From positions 103,543 through 167,542 of the forward strand of contig NZ_BBIO01000007.1 in assembly GCF_000739695.1 (NCBI RefSeq): DNA of 64,000 nt. The letters run 5' to 3'. The notes below the pieces were generated by a model, which saw only the letters and a program-made list of their open reading frames with translations, searched no databases and had not been told where the DNA came from. The stretch comes from Tepidicaulis marinus. GTDB taxonomy: Bacteria; Pseudomonadota; Alphaproteobacteria; Parvibaculales; Parvibaculaceae. Made by a program: the position numbers and the translations under genes. Positions 8,505 to 15,323 of this stretch are shown in pieces; the stretch's first letter is position 1; each line of letters opens with the position of its first letter.

Positions 8505-9890
8505 ATGAGTGGCAGAACCAAACCCGCTGAGAACGGCATTGCAACTCTGGCGGATTGGAAAGCTTTTCTGGCCGAAAAGGGCCCGGTCGACTATCTGGAT
8601 GCGGTTTTCGTGGATATTTGCGGGACCATACGCGGCAAGCGCTTTCCCGTCAGCGAGGCCGAGAAGGTTTTTACCTCCGGCATTCAGATGCCCCGTTCGA
8701 TCTATTTTCTCGATGTGACGGGCGTGAATGAGGATATTCACGGCATGGGCTTTTCCGATGGCGATCCGGACAGTTTAAGCTGGCCGGTCAAGGGAACGCT
8801 GCAGCTCGTGCCTTGGGCCGACCAGCCCCATGCCCAGGTTTTCATGACCATGTTCGAGGAAGACGGCGCGCCTTGCGAGCTTGAACCGCGCAATGTTCTC
8901 AAGCGCGTCCTTGCCCGGTTCGAGGAAAAAGGCTGGCAGCCTGTCGTGGCCGCCGAGTTCGAATTCTATCTGCTGGACCCGCAGCCTGGCGAGGAAGGCG
9001 AGCCTCAGGCGCCGATCAACCCGGAAACGGGCGAGCGCGAATATGGCAACGAGCTATATGGCATCACCGAGCTCGATGGTTTTTCCGCGCTTTTAAAAGA
9101 TATCGACGAATTCGCCATCGAGCAGAACGTGCCCGCGACGGCGGCAACCGCCGAATTCGCGCCCGGTCAATACGAGATCAATCTGCGCCATGAGGCCGAT
9201 GTGCTGGCGGCTGCCGACCATGCCGTGATGCTGCGCCATCTGATTGCCGCTGCCGCGCGCAAACATGGCTTCCGCGCCAGTTTCATGGCCAAACCTTTCG
9301 CCGATCAAACTGGTAATGGCTGCCATATGCATGTCAGCCTGCTGGATAGGGACGGGCGCAACATCTTCGACAATGGCGGTCCGGAGGGAAGCCAGGAGCT
9401 GCTTCATGCCATTGGCGGATTGCAGACTTTGCTCGATCAGTCCATGGCGATCTTCGCACCGAACCTCAATGCTTATCGCCGCTTTGCGCCCAATCTTTTC
9501 GTGCCGGTCAACGCGGCCTGGGGCTATAACAACCGCTCCGTCGCCTTCCGTGTGCCGGCAAGCGAGCCGGAGGCGCGGCGCATCGAGCACCGGGTGGCCG
9601 GGGCGGATATCAATCCTTATCTTGCGCTTGCCGCCATTCTGGCCGGTATTTTTCACGGCATCGAAAATAAGCTCGAACCGGGCGAGCCGGCGGAAGGCAA
9701 CGCCTGCGAGCTGATGGACGATGACATTCCCTTCTATGTGCCAAGCGCCTTAAAGCGGATGCGCAATTCAGCCGTGCTGCGCGACTATTTCTCCGATGCC
9801 TATGTCGATGTTTATACGGAAGTGAAGCTGCGCGAATACGAGAAATTCCACAGCCACATCTCCACGCTCGAATATGAATGGTATTTGTGA
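8505..9890 (+). CDS. Glutamine synthetase family protein, PuuA-like gamma-glutamyl-amine ligase
   Basis: A 461-residue glutamine-synthetase-fold ligase. Visible are the N-terminal beta-grasp region, the metal-binding AAEFEFYLL segment, NGCHMHVSL with the ammonium/amine-site residues, and a PNLNAYRRF-type loop. Length (about 460) and the extended acidic N-terminal part fit PuuA/IpuC-type ligases rather than nitrogen-assimilating GlnA. The Tyr-adenylylation loop of GlnA is not evident. It probably couples glutamate to a primary amine, feeding the flavin oxidase encoded just upstream. The gap between the two is about 107 bases without a clear terminator, so co-transcription is likely. Confidence 0.8.
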   Translation: MSGRTKPAENGIATLADWKAFLAEKGPVDYLDAVFVDICGTIRGKRFPVSEAEKVFTSGIQMPRSIYFLDVTGVNEDIHGMGFSDGDPDSLSWPVKGTLQLVPWADQPHAQVFMTMFEEDGAPCELEPRNVLKRVLARFEEKGWQPVVAAEFEFYLLDPQPGEEGEPQAPINPETGEREYGNELYGITELDGFSALLKDIDEFAIEQNVPATAATAEFAPGQYEINLRHEADVLAAADHAVMLRHLIAAAARKHGFRASFMAKPFADQTGNGCHMHVSLLDRDGRNIFDNGGPEGSQELLHAIGGLQTLLDQSMAIFAPNLNAYRRFAPNLFVPVNAAWGYNNRSVAFRVPASEPEARRIEHRVAGADINPYLALAAILAGIFHGIENKLEPGEPAEGNACELMDDDIPFYVPSALKRMRNSAVLRDYFSDAYVDVYTEVKLREYEKFHSHISTLEYEWYL

Positions 9891-9900
9891 GGCGTCCGGC

Positions 9901-10761
9901 CTAGCTTTTTCTGGGTGGCTTGACCGGGGTGCAAAAATCATAGCCGCGAAGTAGCCGCAGAAGACTGTCATAAACCTTCGTGCGCGGGTCCTGTTTTTTG
10001 CCGATCCTTTTGCGTAGAACCATGATGTCCGAGACGACATGGCGGCCGGCCATCGTGAGTTCCCAGCCCTTTTCCCGGCCGATAAAGGCGGGCAGCACTG
10101 TCGTTCCGCCCTGGCTTTCCATGATGTTGACGGCGGCGGTAACGGAATCGCATTGCAGAACCGGCTTGCCCGTCGGCAAATTTGCATCCGCCCAGCGCCC
10201 GACCGGTGTCCCGGCCATCCGCCCCACATAGCGGATGGTTTGCTCCGTTCCCGGGGCCTTGAAAATCGCAAAGGCAAACCGTCCCGCCGGACGCCCGATC
10301 AAGGGCTCCGTTCCCCGCGTGCCCATGCGCACCGCCACATCCGCATCGCCGTAACGCGGGTCGATCAGTTCGAAATCGGTGCGGATGTCGAGATCGATAT
10401 CGCCTTCGGGCCCTTGCATCTCTTTCAGGCGCGGCGGCATCCAGAACGTGGCAAGACTTTCGATCGTGTTGACGCGCACAAGCGCCCGGCGCTTGTCGCC
10501 CGTAAAACGCAGCCGCAAAAGGGAATCTTCCAGCGAGGTGGCCGGGCTTTCAAGTTGATGAGCGACCTCTTCGCCGAACTCGGTCAGCTTGTAGCCGCCC
10601 CGCTCGCGGGTGAAAAGTTCCCGTCCGAGCTGCCTTTCAAGCTCTGCGATTTTACGTGAAACGGTTGCCGGGCTAACCCCCAGCGCATCCGCCGCCGGAC
10701 CGAGCTGCGGTCTGGTCGTGACGGCGCGGAAAAAACGAACGAGATCCCAATCCATAGGCAC
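9901..10761 (-). CDS. LysR-family transcriptional regulator
   Basis: A 286-residue LysR regulator with an N-terminal winged helix-turn-helix (about residues 3-62; GPAADALGVSPATVSRKIAELE) and a substrate-binding-like C-terminal domain. It converges on the PuuA-like gene with a gap of only 10 bases and diverges from the enoyl-CoA hydratase gene across 132 bases. LysR proteins usually control the divergent neighbour, so the hydratase is the first candidate target; the amine genes are a second. An ATG two codons further in is also possible as the start. Confidence 0.88.
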   Translation of the reverse strand: MPMDWDLVRFFRAVTTRPQLGPAADALGVSPATVSRKIAELERQLGRELFTRERGGYKLTEFGEEVAHQLESPATSLEDSLLRLRFTGDKRRALVRVNTIESLATFWMPPRLKEMQGPEGDIDLDIRTDFELIDPRYGDADVAVRMGTRGTEPLIGRPAGRFAFAIFKAPGTEQTIRYVGRMAGTPVGRWADANLPTGKPVLQCDSVTAAVNIMESQGGTTVLPAFIGREKGWELTMAGRHVVSDIMVLRKRIGKKQDPRTKVYDSLLRLLRGYDFCTPVKPPRKS

Positions 10762-10893
10762 ACCACTGAATATTGGCCGGAAAACCTAGAACATAGGGAG
10801 CGCGTGACCAATGGGAAAAACCAAAAATGGTTCGATCGTTGCAATTTTGTTTGATGACCCGAACCCCCCGTTCGATAGCATCCGGCAGGAGGA

Positions 10894-11715
10894 ATGAGGA
10901 AAAGCGGGGAGGCGCGCGCGATGGGAAATATGGTCACCTTCGAACGGGAAGGCGATGTCGGGGTGCTGATGCTCAATGACGCCCCGCTCAATTTGTTCGG
11001 CGAGGAATTGATGGCGGATTTGGCCCGCGCGGTAGACGAGGCCTTGGCCTCCGGTTGCCGCGCCGCCGTCGTCTGCGCGGCGGGCCCGCATTTTTCCGGC
11101 GGCGCCAATGTCGCGATCTTTCAGGGCCGCAGCGCGCAAAGCGCCAAGGAAATGTTTGCTGCCTATTTGCCGGTCATCCACAAGATGGAAGAGGCGCCGT
11201 TTCCCTTTGTCGCGGCGGTTCAAGGGCTGTGTCTGGCAGCCGGGCTCGAGCTTGCGCTTGCCTGCGACATGATTTTCGCCGCGCAAAGCGCGCGCTTCTC
11301 CCAGGTGGAAGCGTTGATCGGCGCGACGACTTTTCTGGGCGGCGCGCAGCGTCTCGCCAATCGCTGCGGCGACGCCCGGGCACGGGAAGTCGTTTACACG
11401 GCAGACATCTACGATGCGGCGACATTCGAGCGCTGGAACATCGTCAACCGCATCGTGCCCGACGAAATTCTCTTTGCCGAAACGCTGGCCTTTGCTCGCT
11501 CCCTTGCGGAAGGTCCGGCACGGGCCCATGCGGTGACCAAGAAAATGCTGCACCGGTTCTGCGACGCAGGGCTTCGGGCCGCCGATGAAGTGGTTCTGTC
11601 CGACAGCGTTGCCCTGTTCGAGACGGAGGACATGCAAGGCGGCGTCGCCCGCATTCTGGAAAAGGGTGGGGCGAAGCGGGCCCGGTATGGCAAGAAGCAG
11701 TTCGCGGGCCGGTAA
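10894..11715 (+). CDS. Enoyl-CoA hydratase/isomerase family protein
   Basis: A 273-residue crotonase-fold enzyme that would hydrate trans-2-enoyl-CoA. The oxyanion-hole segments FSGGANVAIF and LCLAAGLELALACD are present. The two catalytic Glu of true hydratases can be matched: the Glu of AAGLE and the Glu of SQVEALIGA, corresponding to Glu144 and Glu164 of the rat enzyme. AGGAGG lies directly before the ATG used; an ATG nine codons later with GGGGAGG upstream is an equally good start. The gene is divergent from the LysR gene, and a GGCGCC-type hairpin follows the stop. Confidence 0.85.
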   Translation: MRKSGEARAMGNMVTFEREGDVGVLMLNDAPLNLFGEELMADLARAVDEALASGCRAAVVCAAGPHFSGGANVAIFQGRSAQSAKEMFAAYLPVIHKMEEAPFPFVAAVQGLCLAAGLELALACDMIFAAQSARFSQVEALIGATTFLGGAQRLANRCGDARAREVVYTADIYDAATFERWNIVNRIVPDEILFAETLAFARSLAEGPARAHAVTKKMLHRFCDAGLRAADEVVLSDSVALFETEDMQGGVARILEKGGAKRARYGKKQFAGR

Positions 11716-11718
11716 GGG

Positions 11719-11735
11719 GGCGCCGGGACGGCGCC
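11719..11735 (+). terminator. Hairpin after the enoyl-CoA hydratase gene
   Basis: GGCGCC, GGGAC loop, GGCGCC lies four bases after the stop codon. The stem is short but all G/C. Only two T follow, so termination efficiency is uncertain. The rest of the gap up to the kinase at 11973 shows no gene. Confidence 0.4.
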
Positions 11736-11972
11736 TTGGAAAAAATGATGGATTTCCGGAAAATATAGATTACCCTTTCATGATGGTTATGGGCGTCTGG
11801 GTGGTCCGCTCGCCAATTTCCATGAGCTAGACAAGACGATATGACGGCAGTCTGTGGGCTGACGTTCCAAATCCGTCCGTTGCCGGCGCATATCCGCCGG
11901 TAACGCAGGGCGGTAATCCAGGGTATGTCCGTTTGCATGACGGATGCCGCTCTCTTGGGGAGGTGAGGTGAA

Positions 11973-13145
11973 TTGCTCTTATCCTCGTTGGATAGCGCGA
12001 GCCAATCGGATCTTCTCAAAGCTGTTCTCAACACGGCGGTGGACGGTATTATCGCCATCGACCGGCGCGGCCGGATTTGTCTCTTCAACAAGGCAAGCGA
12101 ATTGCTTTTCGGTTACAAGGCCGAGGAAGTTTTTGGTCAGAACGTTCATATCCTGATGCCGGAACCGTACCGGACACAGCACGATTCCTATATCGCGAAT
12201 TATCAGGCCACCGGCGAGGAAAAGATCATCGGTATCGGCCGGGAGGTCGAGGGGCGGCGGAAAGACGGATCGATCTTTCCCATGTATCTCTCGGTTGGCG
12301 AGGTGACGGACAGGGCCGAGCTTGCTTATGTGGGCATCGTGCGGGATATAACGGCGCAGCGGCAAAACTTCAGGGCGCTGGAAGATGCGTGCGTGCGCGC
12401 GGAAATCGCCAATCAAGCCAAATCCGAGTTTCTTTCCCGCATGTCCCATGAATTGCGCACACCGCTGAATGCCGTTCTCGGCTTTGCGCAGATATTGGAA
12501 CTGTCCGAACCTGGCGTGCTTTCTCCCGAAAAGGAAAAAGAATATTTCGAGGCCATCATCTCTTCCGGCAATCATCTTCTCGGCTTGATCGAGGATGTTT
12601 TGGATCTGGCTAAAATAGAGCACGGGAAGGTGGAAATATCGATCAGGCCAGTGGATTTGCTGCGTACCGTGCGCCAATCGATCACCATGGTGCAGCCCGC
12701 TCTCGCCCGGTACCGCATCTCGGTCGTGGATGACGCGCTTTCCCATGCGCCCATGCCGCTGGTAAATGCGGACGAGGTGCGGCTGCGGCAATGCGTGATG
12801 AACTTGCTCAGCAACGGCGCCAAGTACAACAAGCCCGGCGGGAAAATTTTCATCAAATGTGAAGTTACCTCTCAGGGCCGCGCGCGGCTGATCATCGAGG
12901 ACACCGGAATCGGGATTCCCCGGGAGCGTTTGGGCGAACTTTTCAAACCCTTCACGCGCGTCAGCCGGCGCGAGGAAGTGGAGGGGAGCGGCATCGGTCT
13001 TGCGATCACCCGGCAATTCGTCGAGCAGATGGACGGCAATATCTCTGTGGTGAGCAAGGAAGGGGTAGGCAGCCGCTTTGCGCTGGAGCTGCCCTTGGCG
13101 GCGGGTGTTGAATCCTTTGCCGTCCACAACAACAAGCGCAGATAA
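11973..13145 (+). CDS. FixL-like heme-PAS oxygen-sensor histidine kinase (orphan)
   Basis: A 390-residue soluble kinase: PAS (about 10-130), HisKA with phospho-acceptor His159 in MSHELRTPLN, and a HATPase domain (NLLSNGAKYN, DTGIGIP, GSGIGLAI). The PAS closely follows FixL: LMPEPYRTQHDSYI places a His at residue 70 where FixL has its heme ligand (His200 in Bradyrhizobium). Arg90 in IIGIGREVEG lies exactly 20 residues on, matching Arg220, the oxygen-sensing Arg. There is no transmembrane segment. The start is a TTG preceded by GGGGAGGTGAGG, since no ATG precedes the PAS in frame. No response regulator, fixJ or fixK is adjacent. It likely senses oxygen or another diatomic gas; its partner is unknown. 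The facing gene is another kinase on the opposite strand. Confidence 0.85.
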   Translation: MLLSSLDSASQSDLLKAVLNTAVDGIIAIDRRGRICLFNKASELLFGYKAEEVFGQNVHILMPEPYRTQHDSYIANYQATGEEKIIGIGREVEGRRKDGSIFPMYLSVGEVTDRAELAYVGIVRDITAQRQNFRALEDACVRAEIANQAKSEFLSRMSHELRTPLNAVLGFAQILELSEPGVLSPEKEKEYFEAIISSGNHLLGLIEDVLDLAKIEHGKVEISIRPVDLLRTVRQSITMVQPALARYRISVVDDALSHAPMPLVNADEVRLRQCVMNLLSNGAKYNKPGGKIFIKCEVTSQGRARLIIEDTGIGIPRERLGELFKPFTRVSRREEVEGSGIGLAITRQFVEQMDGNISVVSKEGVGSRFALELPLAAGVESFAVHNNKRR

Positions 13146-13149
13146 AGAA

Positions 13150-13180
13150 AGCCGCCCCCTGCCGGAGCAGGAAGGCGGCT
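13150..13180 (-). terminator. Terminator between convergent kinase genes
   Basis: AGCCGCC (13150-13156) and GGCGGCT (13174-13180) form the outer stem, with an inner CCTGC/GCAGG stem and a CGGA loop. Read on the minus strand the stem is followed by a T-rich tract, a good intrinsic terminator for the kinase at 13209-15089. On the plus strand only a few T follow, so it may work weakly for the FixL-like gene as well. Confidence 0.65.
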
Positions 13181-13208
13181 GTTCTCCGCGCTAAGACTGC
13201 CGCTTGAC

Positions 13209-15089
13209 TTAGTGCAGAGCGTCCCTTGGAAGGGTAAAAGACACGGTTGTGCCGATCCCTTCTTCACTTTCAATGGTCAATGTGCCGCCATGCATTTCCA
13301 CGAGCGAGCGTGAAAGAGCAAGGCCGAGCCCGGTCCCGTTGTGCTTTTTCGACAGCTGGTTTTCGACTTGCTCGAAAGGGCGGCCGAGCTTGCTGAGCGC
13401 ATTGGGAGGAATGCCGATGCCGGTATCCTTTACGCTGACTTGCAAATTGCCCCGTTCGTCTTCCCCGGCATAAACCGTGACATCGCCGCCGGCGGACGTG
13501 AACTTGACGGCGTTGGAGAGCAGGTTGAGCAGAACCTGCTTGATGGCGCGTTTGTCGACCCAGACAGGTTTCTGCGCGCCGACGTCATTGTGCAATTTAA
13601 CATCCGCGATATCCGCCCGGCCCGATACCAAGCGCAAGGATTCCTCGACCAGCTCCTTGATATCGACATGCTCTTGTTCGAGCGTCATGCGCCCCGCTTC
13701 GATCTTCGACATATCCAGAATGTCGTTGATCACATCGAGCAAATGCTGGCCGCTGGCTTTGATGTCGCTGGCATATTCTTCGTATTTCTTCGCGCCGAGC
13801 GGGCCGAAGAGCTGGGCTTCCATCATTTCAGAAAAGCCGATCACGGCATTGAGCGGTGTTCTAAGCTCGTGGCTCATATTGGCCAGGAATTCGGATTTGG
13901 AGCGGTTGGCGCCTTCCGCGCGGGTTTTCTCGACGGCATATTTTTCCGCAAGCTCGACGAGTTGGCGTGCCTGATCCTGCAGTTTGTGGCGCGACTGTTC
14001 GAGGTCCATCACCGTTTTGCGCAGCTCGGCCTGATTGCGGGTCAGTTCCGCTTCCTGGTTCTTGATCGCGGTGATGTCCGTGCCGACACTCACTTGCCCG
14101 CCATCTTTCGTCTGGTGCTGGCTGATCTGCAGCCAGCGCCCGTCATCCAGGCGGATTTCCCGGATGCCGTTTTCATCCGAATTGATGATCCAGGAATTGG
14201 GCATGCCCGTTGCGTCCAGCACTTCATCGAGCCGGGTACCGGGCGCGACGGCCGTTTCATCCAGATTCAAAAGCTCGCGGAACTTGCTGTTGCAGATGAC
14301 GAGCTGGTCTTGGGCATCCACCAGTACAAAGGCCTCGCCCGTGCTTTCGATCGCATCGCGCAAGCGCTCGGTCGCCTGGCGCTCGCGCGCTTCGGCGAGT
14401 TTCTGTTCGGTAATGTCGATGGTCAGGCCAACAAGCCGCTCGCCCATGGAGCGTCCGTCGCTCCAGACCTGGCCCTTGGCATTGAGCCATATCCAGGTGC
14501 CGTCCACGTGCTGCAGGCGGAAGGTGACATCGTAAGAGCGCGCGGCCCTTTTGGGCGCGGCCAGCATTTCGTCGAGCGCGGGCATATCGTCCGGATGGAT
14601 CATCTCGCGGATTTCGGCGACCGACAGGCGCCGGGAGGGCGGGCGGCGGCCCAGCATGTCGAACATGGCCGAAGACCAGAAAACTCTGTTTTCCTGCAGG
14701 TTCCAGTCCCAGATGCCGCAGCGCGCGCCGGCAAAGGCCATATCGAAGCGGCGCTGATTTTCAAGAACCTGCGCTTCGGCGGCAACCTTGCGTTCGATGA
14801 GGCGCAGCATGGCGAAGCCGAGCACGAGGCAGGCAATGCTGGCGCCTAGCGCGGCGACCATGGGCCGCGTCATGCCTTCCTGCCAGATCAGCGCGCCGTT
14901 CAACGCCAAAAGCGAGATGCCGGCAAGGGCGAGGGTAAGTTTGTATGTCCAGCGGAACAGCTTGCGGCTGCTTTTTCCCGCTTCGGCTTGCGATATCAGC
15001 GTCATGTCGGCCGATCCCAGTCTTGCGCCCAATGCCGCTCCCATATTGGTGCGGCCAACATTAGACCCCCAATCCACCATGCCAACCAT
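13209..15089 (-). CDS. Membrane PAS sensor histidine kinase, PleC/DivJ-like core
   Basis: A 626-residue kinase: two transmembrane helices (about 50-70 and 77-97), two PAS/PAC units (about 107-228 and 241-342), a coiled-coil linker (343-395), HisKA with His407 in MSHELRTPLN, then HATPase (NLLSNAVKF, DTGIGIP, GTGLGLAL). The sequence after the His (FSEMMEAQLFGPLG, ASGQHLLDVINDILDMSKIEAGR) is characteristic of the PleC/DivJ/PdhS kinases of Alphaproteobacteria that act on DivK-like regulators. No response regulator is adjacent, so this partner is inferred from the core sequence only. The start could instead be Met29. The gene ends convergently with the FixL-like kinase. Confidence 0.82.
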   Translation of the reverse strand: MVGMVDWGSNVGRTNMGAALGARLGSADMTLISQAEAGKSSRKLFRWTYKLTLALAGISLLALNGALIWQEGMTRPMVAALGASIACLVLGFAMLRLIERKVAAEAQVLENQRRFDMAFAGARCGIWDWNLQENRVFWSSAMFDMLGRRPPSRRLSVAEIREMIHPDDMPALDEMLAAPKRAARSYDVTFRLQHVDGTWIWLNAKGQVWSDGRSMGERLVGLTIDITEQKLAEARERQATERLRDAIESTGEAFVLVDAQDQLVICNSKFRELLNLDETAVAPGTRLDEVLDATGMPNSWIINSDENGIREIRLDDGRWLQISQHQTKDGGQVSVGTDITAIKNQEAELTRNQAELRKTVMDLEQSRHKLQDQARQLVELAEKYAVEKTRAEGANRSKSEFLANMSHELRTPLNAVIGFSEMMEAQLFGPLGAKKYEEYASDIKASGQHLLDVINDILDMSKIEAGRMTLEQEHVDIKELVEESLRLVSGRADIADVKLHNDVGAQKPVWVDKRAIKQVLLNLLSNAVKFTSAGGDVTVYAGEDERGNLQVSVKDTGIGIPPNALSKLGRPFEQVENQLSKKHNGTGLGLALSRSLVEMHGGTLTIESEEGIGTTVSFTLPRDALH

Positions 15090-15117
15090 TCCCCATCCTA
15101 GGTTTAGCCAGACCTGC

Positions 15118-15155
15118 TAACGTTTCGTTAACCGAATCACTTTGGGATGATTCGG
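15118..15155. promoter_or_regulatory. Two adjacent palindromes upstream of the kinase gene
   Basis: TAACG-TTT-CGTTA (15118-15130) is followed at once by CCGAATCA, an 8-base loop and TGATTCGG (15132-15155). They lie 29-66 bases before the likely start of the minus-strand kinase. Their position suits an operator or leader structure. The rest of the gap to pepN at 15324 shows no gene. Confidence 0.45.
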
Positions 15156-15323
15156 CTTGGGAGTCGCCGTGTCCAGTAGGCGCGGGGAGTTTGCCTGAAT
15201 TTACAGGCCGAAAGCGTCAAACCGATGCATTTTTGACTCACTCTCGTGCCGGAAGGGGACATTTCCGGCAAGAAGTGGGAATTAAAACCGCCGTTCGGGC
15301 TCGGAAAATCAGGCTCTTGCGTC

